Positions 1-10,800 of a stretch of 64,000 nucleotides of DNA are shown here, piece after piece. Both the position numbers and the translations under genes were made by a program. Each line of letters opens with the position of its first letter. Position 1 is the first letter of the stretch. The DNA is from Branchiostoma lanceolatum (Eukaryota > Chordata > Leptocardii > Amphioxiformes > Branchiostomatidae), in contig NC_089731.1 of the NCBI RefSeq assembly GCF_035083965.1, positions 4,255,001 through 4,319,000 on the forward strand. Direction: 5' to 3'. The notes beneath the pieces were generated by a model, which ran no database searches, was not told where the DNA came from, and saw nothing but the letters and a program-made list of their open reading frames with translations.

Positions 1-983
1 TGACTGTTTCTTATACATATATAAACCTATAGAATGATGCACAACTGTACTGAAAGTGAGGATCAGAAAATATTGTTATATGTATCTAAATTATCTTAAG
101 TTTATCATTTCAGTCATAGATTCCCTTTTCTGAACATGCTGCAAAGGAAGAAAAAAATTTAATGATGATTATTGAAATCTGTACGATAATGAATTTTGAC
201 TCGTATGTACATTTAAGCACACTTCATGGCAAATGAAATTGTAAGAAAATTACTCATGGGAGAAAAACAATATAAAAGACACGCCCCCTCCAGGGATCTC
301 CCCAGAAATATGTAGCAGGATGGGGGGAGGGTGACGGGCACAGGATACGTGTTGCGAGGGGGGGAGGTCTGGAGGAGGCGCACAACTCTCAAAAGGAGAG
401 CGGATGTTGCCTTTTGCCTTTTTCAGACATAATGGAAGTTATTTTCTGCAACTTCAGCTTTACACCTGAAATTTCTAGTTCTGAGCAAAATTGCAGGCTT
501 TGCTGGGTAAAAATTGGAAAAAATATCCTAACTTTGAAAATCAACAAGATGGAGCTGGGATTAGAACAGGATGGAGGAGCGCCACTGTACCATTCTTTAG
601 GGAGATCCCTGCCCTCCACACGTGTACATCAGTGCACAGGGCTTTAATTAAAAAGGAAATTGACAAGGATTTTATGAATAATATACAAAATTTTGCAAAT
701 TGAGCAAAAAGATCTTTCCTTGCAGTTGTGGATTTGTATATCTGTATACGTACTTGAATTTTCAAAAGGAATTTCTGTCCATCAAAATGGAGATAATTTC
801 ACCAACATTGATATTGTCTAATTTTGTCCATGTATAATTTTATTTATATAAATGAAAAGATTGTTACTTTCAAAAACTGAGTTGTGAATGTGAGCAGTCA
901 CTTTGGTTTTACTTGTGACAATAAATCAGACATCATTATTAGTTTCACCATATCCCGTTTCATGTGTTGTTTATCATAAGATA
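1..983. other. Left edge, no gene recognised
   Basis: AT-rich sequence with a G-rich patch near 320-375. It would be intron or 3' sequence of the minus-strand lysine-rich gene if that gene continues past the donor at 997-992. I see no convincing exon here. Confidence 0.4.
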
Positions 984-3900
984 TTACATGTACATACAGG
1001 CAGTCTTCAGTTGATTCTTCTTCTTTGTTGTCTTGCTCTTCCCAGAGTTCTCATGATCAGTACTCTTTGCTGCAATGTCAGAATACACCAGCTGCTTTGG
1101 GTGAAGCTTCTTCTTCTTGCTTCTCGGCTTGGTAGGTTTCTGGGGCGTGTGGCATTTGGGGATGTTGTGTTCTGACGTGGCAGGTGTTTTGTCAGGAAAG
1201 CCCTCCCCACTGCAAAAGGTAGTACAATGTATTTAGATTGTACACCAATGTAAATAATTGACAATTCAGGGCTTGGAATTCGTTTTTTGGGAATAGGTGC
1301 ATGGGTGCACCTTATCTAACCTGACTTTGATATCTTTTTAAAAAGTATTGCAACAAAAGTTTTATTCCTTTTTCTGACACTAAAATGTCAGAATATGCTG
1401 TATGCTTGAGTGTACAATAGTATTGTTACAAATGAAACCCTTTAGAAGCAAATATCTAGCTGTGCCAGTGCAGCCACAGTCATTTACAATTAGGCGCACA
1501 GCTTATTTGGAGGTCTGCAATTTGTTCTGACTTTACATACTGCTGGTAAAACTTGTATGCTATGTAGATTCAAGCTTTAGAAATCCACATCCTACTGTTA
1601 CACAGGCATGTGTGATAATATATACATGTAACTTTCTAACATCTGAATTTTAAATTTTAGGTCATAAAATCTAGGACACGAGATTGTTGAGAACAAATTC
1701 CAAACTCTTTATTCCTTAGGCTTGTAATGCAGTAGAAAAAAAAACAACTTGTTACAAGATTCAGCGTCAAGGGAAAACATACTCATAGCCCTGGTCTCCT
1801 TTTTCACCGTGATCTGCTTTCCAGTTCTCGGATCCTTCTCCTTCCACCACTGATTGTGAAAACAAAACAAAGTACTGTATATCAAAATATTCATGGTGGT
1901 TTTAGTTTAGCTTTAATTAGCTTGTGTTTTTTTGCAATGAGCTCACACACTGAACTCATCACACAGTATCTCTCAAATCCCTATCCTTTTTTCCCGTACT
2001 ACAGTGATAATTAAATCTACATATTCTTAAAAACACTAAACAGTGTCAAAATTCAACTAATATCTATCATCTACTAGTTAGTCTGTTGGGTGCAATATTC
2101 TTCAAAAGCTATGTGGGAGTAATATACTAACTCATAATCCGTTAACTCATTATTCTTAAAAAGATATACATGTGTATTACCTTGCTTAGCATCCACTGCC
2201 AGACATTCAAAGTCATCTGTTGAAGTGACATCTACTAGTACTGGGTCAGCCTCCTCAGCAGAGTCTTCTGTTAAAAATATTCAAATCAAGTTATAGACTT
2301 TATAAATGGAGCTAAGGCCACACCAATTTAATTTCTTGGTTAACAGATTTTTTTTTAGATTTTAGCACGAGGACATCATTAAAACAGAAGGCTGAGGTGA
2401 AAACTTGCACCTGACCCTGTTCACTCCCTGAAACTGTGTGCACCAAAGTACAAACTTTCCTCTGAGATCCTGTTTTCATGTTGATTTTCCAATCTAGCAT
2501 TTTCTTAAAATTTGGTTAACCAAGAAATCAAATTGGTGTGGCCTAATCTAATTTTTGAACACAAATTTTGTTGCACCTTTGTACTGCTTTGCCCTCGAAT
2601 TTGAAGATGAGAACCATAACTTGAACAAAGAGTCCTATCTTCTAACTATCTAAGTCTAAAAAACAAAATGATGACATTTAATCTCTTCTTTCTGGGACCA
2701 AGCCATCCATGAAGATAAAAACCCTGAAATCAGCAACAACCTTTAAAGTTTTCTCAAACAAACCAGGAAACAACCAACGATGCAACCAGTCAACAAACAC
2801 CAACAACAAAACATTCTTGCATGGTTAAGGGTGATCAAACTTGATCAAAACTTACTGATTAGTAGCTTACTCCTTATAAGCACTGACAAACTTATCTGAG
2901 ATTTCAAACGGACAGAACGAGAAACCGAAGTTCTAGTTCTAGAGCAATGATACCTGGCGGCTTGCTGAGAACAGCTGTAAACAAGACATCCCACTCTTCC
3001 TGGCTAAGGGGTGATGCCATTTTTTCTGTCTAGAAGAGAACTGGGGTTTTAACTTACAGCCTAACTGAAATGGCTCACCCTACATGATTAATTATAATTA
3101 CATATCATGATCAGGGATTTGATACTTTGAAAACACACTTAGTCTACTGTGTGTGTTTGTAAGTGTATGTTCTTATTTACTGTTAATCTAGAAGCCTTGC
3201 ACAGTGCAAATGAGATGTTTGAATTACATTTCACTATCATGGCTAAAACTAACAAGACAACAATATATAGAATGATTTATAGTACAGGCGACAGAGGCCA
3301 GAATCTACCAGAATTGAATGAATGAATGAATGAATGGTTTTTATTTGATCATTTTGATCAGATGTCGGAAAGTACTTCGCAGCCATAGGCTGAATTGCGT
3401 ACATTTTACATTGTGTTACATAAAAAACTGGTGACATTAGGCAAAACGGTAACAATAATAACATCACTCCTATTCAACATTAATACATTATAAAATCGCA
3501 GGTAAACACTACCTTAGAACAGGTAGGTTAAAGACGGATACGTCGGGATTTATAAAATACAAACATGATTATCATATATATATACTAAGTAACATTCTTA
3601 AATTCTACAGCTGGCGATCATAGCAATCAATATGTCGGAGTTCTGTTACTGAGTCTGTTCGTTTAGCAGGGTCGTCATGAATGGTATCGGACTGTTCTGG
3701 TATCTTTTTGTCCTTGTTCTTATGGTGGCCAGAAGGTCTTTGTTTCTAGTGTCTCTTAAACTGATTTCGCCCCGGGTAGGTGGGAACCAGTCCCTGAATG
3801 TCTCGGACTCAATCAGTCTCTTTGCAAAGTTGAGGCATAGGTCACGACGCCGGGCGTCTAGCGTAGGCAAGTCCGGCAAGCAATTGACCCGGGTAAATTT

Positions 3901-6096
3901 TGGCCAGGGGCAGATTCCAGCCTGCTACACCTGTACTAGAGTAGTAATGAGCAGTTTATGACCGAGGTACTGAAAAGCCATTACCAGAACTTGGCAACGA
4001 TTAAAAACAAATTCGCTCCCACGCATTGTACTGTTGTTGAAGTCCCACAACTTTCAGTAGTTGACGTACCTTTTGACCCTTAAGCTTCAGTGACTTTTCT
4101 GCAGACTTATTTCCCTCCTCACTGTCCGACTTCTGGTTCTTTTCTTCCAACATGTCTTCTGAAAAAAAGATTATACATACTCAGTAAATGACCACTCTTG
4201 CTCCACTAAATATGTAGAGTACATGTGTTACGTATGCTCCACAGACATAAGTGGTAAATAGCAAGATCTTCACAATATCGATCAAATGCTGTGAATCCAG
4301 AGGGGGAGGTTTGAACCCCAATATGTGAGAGGTTGTATATTGGTCCTTTTGGATGGGGATTTCAATATTGCAGCACCATGTATACATTAGGGCCTCAGGC
4401 GTTATCCTTAGCTAGGCATCAAACCTCTGCACGTGCAAAAACACAAAACGTTTATTGAGACGTGTAGGAGTGACCTGGTGAGCTTAGCTGAAAACACAAG
4501 CCATGGCTTGGCCACAAATTGTAACTTCTAGCTATCGAAAAAGAGTCATGCTGTAGTCAGCCACTTTACCCTTTTTTTTGCTATAGGCATATACTGTACA
4601 TGTACAACTTACATATTGTAGAACAAATCACCAACACCTGCCATGTAAACATTGCAATTGTTACTGATGAGCCCCCTAGTGTACAAATCCAGTACTCCAC
4701 CATTTTACAAATTACCTGTCACAGTGCTGGTTCCAGTTGGAGAAGCCGGCAGCTCAAACTCTGCCAGGTCTGGAGACGATGGTTCATTTCCTTGTGGGCT
4801 GCTGGGCACTTCTTGTTCGTTGTCCATCCGCCCTTTGCTGGAGTTGAGAGCAAGAGTTGGGCCTGGAAAAAATGTTATCGCAGTAATACATTTAACAATT
4901 TTTCAACAAGGCTTGTAGGCTAGCAAAATTTTGTGTCTAAGTGATACAGGTTGAAATACTGTGGTTAAAATTTAACTAAGAAAAATCCATTCAAAAGTAA
5001 GACATATATTACATCACGTATATAGATACAGATACATGTACATGTAATCCCTAGGAGTGCTAGGACAGTTATCCACCCTTTTCTATGGCTTCCCAGTAGC
5101 ATATACAGCATGCAAGTATGTGGGAGGGCACACTCACACTCACTCACTCACTATCCGGTTAAAAGTCTTCTGCATTGGTTATTAAATACTAGTATATTAT
5201 CAAAGTTGTCAAACAGGTGCAAAATATGTCAGGATACTGAATCATCCACATCTTTAAAATCCATCGATCATCTCGCCATTGAGTACATGCAATAGCATTT
5301 TACGAAGATGAACAACAGTAAAGGATAGAAATTGTGTATACTGATAAAGCATCATGCCGGGATTAAAAAAAAAAAACAGTGAGAGAGGCATATAAAGCAA
5401 ATCTTGTCTTTACCTGTTGCATGAGTCTTGAAGCGATTCTTTATTTGCTTTATCAAATCCATTCTGCTGCCTTTTGTTTCACTGGGAACAGCACACTGGG
5501 CTAAATTGTGGAAAGGAATGAAAAGTCCATTATTATATAATATATGATTTAAAATGTCAGATAATGTGCTGCTGTTGTTAATTGATTTAGCAACAACCCT
5601 AATCTGGATATGTCAACTGGTTTAACTGCCATTCAGTGTAACTCATAATCATGACACCAGCTTTGCAGGCATGTGGGAATAGAACCCCTTCCATCTGTCA
5701 CACCTAAGGTAAAGCAGCCATCCTCAACTGAGGTGAAGCATGATGCTTTTTCCAGTACATGTAGCTAGCGGTTGTGCAATGCGGCTTTGCCACGGCTCGC
5801 GTTTTTGGCCAAGCACACTGAGTCACCCCTACTCTTCTTGATAAGTGTGTTGGGTTCTTTTATGTGCAGAGGTTTGACACTTGAGGCTTACGCCCAAAGC
5901 TCCCTCATACACGGGGCCCTCGGCTTTACATCACTATCCGAAATGACAAACCTAAATCATAATCTAAGGTGGTTGCATCAAACATTTTCGAACAAATAAG
6001 TTTATTTTTCGTATCTTTATGAGGCTTCTTCAGTTTGCAAATTTAGCAGAAATAATTTGTAACTTTACCCTTCTTCTTCTTCTTGCTTAGCCCCAT
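984..6096 (-). CDS. Lysine-rich nuclear-type protein, probable ZCWPW1-like N-terminal region (8 exons)
   Basis: Hand-spliced exons on the minus strand: 6096-6069, 5500-5414, 4862-4716, 4158-4070, 3029-2954, 2267-2181, 1849-1783, 1209-984. All introns are GT-AG and phases agree, giving 268 codons from MGLSKKKKK to a stop at 986-984. The product is acidic and Ser/Pro-rich early (SSPDLAEFELPASPTG), then has LSQEEWDVLFTAVLSKPP, an acidic stretch (STDDFECLAV) and a very Lys-rich end (PTKPRSKKKKLHPKQ). No transmembrane segment or enzyme motif is visible. From memory, vertebrate ZCWPW1 lies head to head with MEPCE as this gene does, and the LSQEEWDVLF segment resembles a stretch in the human ZCWPW1 N-terminus (L-T-x-x-E-F-E-E-I-V-x-I-V-L-x-K). 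The CW and PWWP domains are not in the window. A good donor (GTATGT) at 997-992, just before the stop, could splice to exons beyond the left edge. Gene model fairly sure; orthology tentative. Confidence 0.62.
2316..2543. mobile_element. Harbinger-like MITE with TAA target duplication
   Basis: Ends are inverted copies of about 30 bases beginning GGCCACACCAATTT (left) and its complement with one or two changes on the right. TAA flanks both sides exactly (2313-2315 and 2544-2546), the TWA-type duplication typical of PIF/Harbinger. There is no coding capacity; 228 bp. It lies in the intron between exons 5 and 6 of the lysine-rich gene. A shorter, more diverged relative is at 34185-34299. Confidence 0.75.
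3305..3960 (-). mobile_element. LINE 3' end (non-LTR retrotransposon fragment)
   Basis: On the minus strand the frame ending at 3646 reads LPTLDARRRDLCLNFAKRLI ... FRDWFPPTR ... TKRYQNSPIPFMTTLLN, the usual C-terminus after the reverse transcriptase of many LINEs. An untranslated part follows and ends in a (CATT)n tail at about 3317-3339. It is 5'-truncated and sits in the same orientation as the lysine-rich gene, in its intron between exons 4 and 5. Confidence 0.75.
5700..5950. repeat. Dispersed repeat, family R1, copy 1
   Basis: The segment from CATCCTCAACTGAGGTGA through GGTTCTTTTATGTGCAGAGG to GGCCCTCGGCTTTAC recurs at 31437-31655 in the same orientation. A shorter piece (TTTTGGCCAAGCACA ... 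GGGTTCTTTTATATGCAGGG) is at 39660-39770. It has no coding frame. CATCCTCAACTGAGG contains the palindrome CCTCAACTGAGG at its start. Confidence 0.7.
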
Positions 6097-6114
6097 TGAA
6101 TAACATGGTTGCTC

Positions 6115-7882
6115 CTGTCAAACTATAAAAATGGACTACACAACACAAAAGCATGCAACTGGATAAGTTATGTCACTTGAATAATTGTTGTAATTTGCGT
6201 ATCTCATTACCTGTAACGTTACATGCACGTCTAACCTTCTTCGACGTGTAAATTAGACTGTTCAAATCAGATTTGAACTTCCAAATCACCAAGATTGTAC
6301 CTGACCTCTGACCTCTAGTGGCAGAGAATAGCTGAAATCCGGATCAAAATGGTTTCCTACATCAAACTCTATCAGCAAATTCGAAAGCTGACTTTGACCC
6401 TGAATAACTATTGTGTCGCAATCAATGAAATAACAGAACTATTATATAAAACTGACTTCCCGATCATATTTGCCTTACCTACTGAGCGAGCTGAGTAGCT
6501 AGCTGTGCCGCGATCTCGCCAGTCCGCAGTACTGCGATAAGGAATTACCAAAATGTAGCTCTACACTTGACCTTGTTTCCAAGAAAAGTTATTCCAAGTC
6601 GTAAATTTCTGGTCACCTGCGAATCTGAAAACGACAACAATCCCTGGAAAAACGAGCACAAGCAGACGACAAGCGAGATGTCTGTGAATGATCGCCTGTC
6701 AAATTTCCCGCCGGTTTTCTGGAGATGGATTATTACATATTAAACAAAGGGGTGGCCTAATGACAATTTACTTGCTTTCATTATCAACTCTTGAGAAAAT
6801 GAAGCCATTCTATGGTATTTATTACCGATTATTCTCAATAGAAGCGTATAAGTTACTTTGGATTGACTAGTTGCTGTAATTAGAAAGTCAGTTATTGCTT
6901 TCCGTAATTAGCGTTTCATCCCTACAATATTGGTATCACCCAGGTCGATCTCTTGTCTTTGACGTAAACAACTAACTTTATGCTCAAAGTATGCAAAAAT
7001 GGTGCACGCGAATCTTGTGGTTTTCCCCAGAATAGTCGTTGAATATCTTAGTCACCAAAATTTGATACATGACAATCGATAGGATCAAAGCAAACTAAGG
7101 AAATATTCCGCAAAACATTCCGATTCCATTTTCATCTGGTCGGCGCCATATTTTTGGCAAATTGACCCCCTGACCCTAAATACAACATAACAAAGCTTTG
7201 GCAAAAAAAGTTATGTTTTCTCGATATTCGAACAAGTTGAGTGCATGTCATAACGTGTCCCTCACCACTAAATCATATCATCCAGAAATAGCCAAGAAAT
7301 AATAAGACATATTGGAGGTTAGATGAACAAGTATGCAAATTACACAGCATGCACATGCAAAAGAAATTTATGAAAGCGGTGATAATAGTGTGAAACTCAA
7401 TAGAATAGTGAATAAAACAAACGTCGATCGACTCAAAATATATTTTGATTCATATTTATGATGGGATTTGAATTGCAAGACCTGAAATTGGAGACTAAAA
7501 TAATGTCAGTTTATGTTGTTTTGCTGCGGTCTTTGGGCCTTTCATGACGCAGGCCCTCCGGTCTGCAGAACGTCTGGACCACGTCTAGTGTTCACATCGG
7601 GAGCACGGAAAAATTCACATTTCTTTCGATTTTGGCCCAAACTCACCAGTTTTGTCAGATTTTCGGACTGGGGGGACGTTGTTTCGTACATATTTGCCGC
7701 CAATTCTCGGTGAATGTCGTTCATTTAGAAGATTTCGGGCGCTGTTTGGGCTCGAGTCCGGGCCCAACCTCCTAGGCTTGTTTGCTTTCTTGTCCATACT
7801 TTTGGATATTCAATATTCAGGATATGCTAATTAGTAAGTAAGGCGCGAGTTTCAAATTTTTCAGACTCGCTGGGAAAGGACC
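6115..7882. promoter_or_regulatory. Shared upstream region of the head-to-head gene pair
   Basis: The lysine-rich gene (minus) and MEPCE (plus) start on either side of this 1.8-kb interval. CG dinucleotides and GC content rise around 6480-6700 (left gene promoter or 5' UTR) and again at 7510-7880 (MEPCE 5' UTR). A GCGCCATATTTTT element resembling a YY1 site is at about 7143-7155. No other gene is visible. Around 6115-6240 a fragment of repeat family R2 (GCAACTGGATAAGTTAT ... TCTAACCTTCTTC) occurs. Confidence 0.5.
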
Positions 7883-10800
7883 ATGGCTGCCACGGAAAGT
7901 ATCGTGGCAAGTCAAGAGGTGGATATTTCAATGGACATTTTGGACGGCAAGAAAACTCTTGTTGAAGTAGTGGAGGAGGTGACAGAGGGGCAATCACAGG
8001 AACTAGCCAATCATAGAAGAGACGACTTACCCCCACCGGATGCAAGAGGAGATGGGCAGAGTTTTCTACCCAGTCAGGAGAAAAATGGCAAAAATGGTGC
8101 AACTAGCCAACTAGTACGGCCAGGAAATCATCACGCGGATAGAAATCAGCCCTCTGGCAGGGGACACTTCAAACGTCGACACGCCAGCTCGTCCTACTTC
8201 AAACGCGGGGGACCCCACGGACCGCACCACTTGAAATGGAGACGGAAAACGGTGGAAACGGAGCCAATCGTACTGCCTAGCGACTTCTTGCTGGGCGGGA
8301 GCATCACCGATCCACTAAACCTCAACAGCATGCAGGATGAGGAAGTGAACAGGATGCTGAACGCCAATACCCCGAAGTCGTCCCCTCTCCCCAACCGTGC
8401 TGTAATAGGAGATGTTGGTCTCGTTATTCCAGGTGATGTGACAGACCCGCTGCATCTGAATCAGGAGACGCCCAAAAGCGGTAAGAAACGGAGGCACAAG
8501 CGCAGGCGTAGAAGAAGCGAGGGGGATTTGGACGACTCAGAGCACTACATCGAAGAGGAAACTACAGAAGGGATTGAAACAGAGTGTAAACCTCTCGTCA
8601 TGGACTCAAAGGAGGCTGTTTCCAAAGAAGGCTGTCCTGAGCAAATTCCAGGAGGAAAAGAGAAGGAAAGAGTCTCACCAAAGGACAAAGTGTCACCCGT
8701 CTCGTTCCCCCACGGTCACAAGCGGACGCGGCACAACAGCGGAAGGACAGACGACGTACATGTCACGCCAGGCTCCGACTCAAATCACACTCCAAAACGT
8801 AGGTCAAAAAGTGGGGAGAAAGAAATGATTCCGAAGGAGGAAATCGTTTCTCCGGTTATATCTCCAGACCACGAGAAAAGAAGAGGTGTTGAGCCAACAA
8901 GGATTGTGTCCCGTGCCCTTCTCATCGAAAACCACCCGTCGAAAGACCACCGTTCGCATCGACGCACCCCTGACAAGGGAAGAGGCAACCACGTTGGTAG
9001 CCAGCACAAGAAACAACCGGAGCCAGGGGTGCCAGCCCCGCACTTTCGTACAAAAGACCAGCTTTTCCAATACGGCAACTACAGCCGGTACTACGGGTAC
9101 CGCAACCCCGCCAAGGAGGAAGATGTCCGCTTGAGTTATTTCAGACCAGAGTGGTTCAAGGGCTTAGACGTGCTGGACATAGGGTGTAACGCTGGACACC
9201 TAACGCTTAGCATAGCGAGAGACTATGCTCCGAGGAAGATAGTAGGAATGGACATAGACCAGAGTCTCATCCGAGTGGCACGCCGCAATATCAGACACTA
9301 CCTTGCTCCCGAGGCACGGGATTCGTTCCCGGTTTCCATGACGATACAGTATGGTCCAATGGCAGCGGGCGGGCTTGTGGGAGAACAGGTGGCGACACAA
9401 TTTCCGAACAATGTGTTTTTCACACAGGTGAGTCAAAACCAATATCTGACTCTAGTCACAATAAGCTAGGTCACGGTTGCTACTACGCATGTGCAGTGTC
9501 AAAGGTGAAGGCCCCCGGCTTGTAAACAGTGCTCGTCTCGACATTGTCTCGATTTGCATAATAACGCCCCGACAGGTTTTGTTTATGTCTCGGGGGCCTT
9601 CACCTTTGACACTGCACATGCGTAGTAGCAACCGTGAACTAGCTTATAACAGCACTGATGACATGTCATCAAGTTTGTGATTTCGTTAGATTACATCGGT
9701 TCTAGCTAGCTTGAAATTTTTCTCATCATTCCAATTCCCATTGACGGAAAGATCCCGCAAAGATCCTTTTTCTGTCACCTTGTACGAACTTCTATCAATT
9801 TATTCAAATTTGGATATTTTTCATGTTTACTCGTGGATTTGGAATGGTCTAGAAAATTGTCAATCATATACAACAAAATTCTGTCTGATGATGGAATGAT
9901 GGGTGCTGGCTAGAACCCTGGATTACATGTATATCTTGTGTGTGCATTGGACTTTTTTTGTTTTTTTTCAGAGTACAGAAATGTGCATGTAGAGTAGATG
10001 TAATAGATAGTTAAGGTGTATTTGCTTTTAATATTATGATAAAGGCAAGTAGAATTTGAAGCTAAACAACCATTTTAAATTTAAGCAGTGAAGTTTTAGT
10101 GAAAATAAGTGCTTTTGCACATTCGAGTACACATGTGCAATGTCAAACGTGAAGGCCCCTGGCTTGTAAACAATTCTGTCTCGACCATTGTCGCCATTTG
10201 CATAACAATGCCAAGTTATTTTCTAATTTTTCCCCCAGATTTCCTGGATTGATTTGTAAGAATTTGCACTGACCCAGTACCTAAAATACTTTGGGGCCAT
10301 TTGTCACTGCATTGCTACTTTGTTATCAGTAAATGGAAGAATGCAAAAGCGGTCAAGACTCTCAAGTGTCTCAATGACATTTCAGAGCCGACAAATGTTT
10401 GACCTAATTTGATATGCAAGAAATGTGAACCGTGGAGGCATGCTGCAGTTCCACAGACAGCTGTAAGATGGCACTACTAAACTTTAAATGCTGGGAAAAA
10501 GACTATTTCATCAGTCGAGTGTAGCATGTTGAGAAATTTATGTCATACATAAAAGTGAATTTCGAGCCCTTTTCATGTATATGCTGTTGTGCTGTTTTCA
10601 AGGCCAACAAAATCCCCAACATTGTACTTCATACTATGTTGTGTATGCTATTTTTTTTTGTGTTTACCTTAATAGTAATTAGGTGCTGTACACCATCTTA
10701 AGAATGAATTTCAAGCCCTGTATTCTGTTGTGCTTTTTCCAGGCCAACTACGCCCCAGACAGCGACTCCCGGGTGCAGGCCCAGCAGCCGGAGTACGACG

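Noticed and set aside
389-619. CW-domain exon for the ZCWPW1-like gene (minus strand DLPKEWYSGAPPSC)
   Set aside because: It recalls the end of a CW domain but lacks the WxxC..C.KWR part and the cysteine spacing is wrong; most likely chance.
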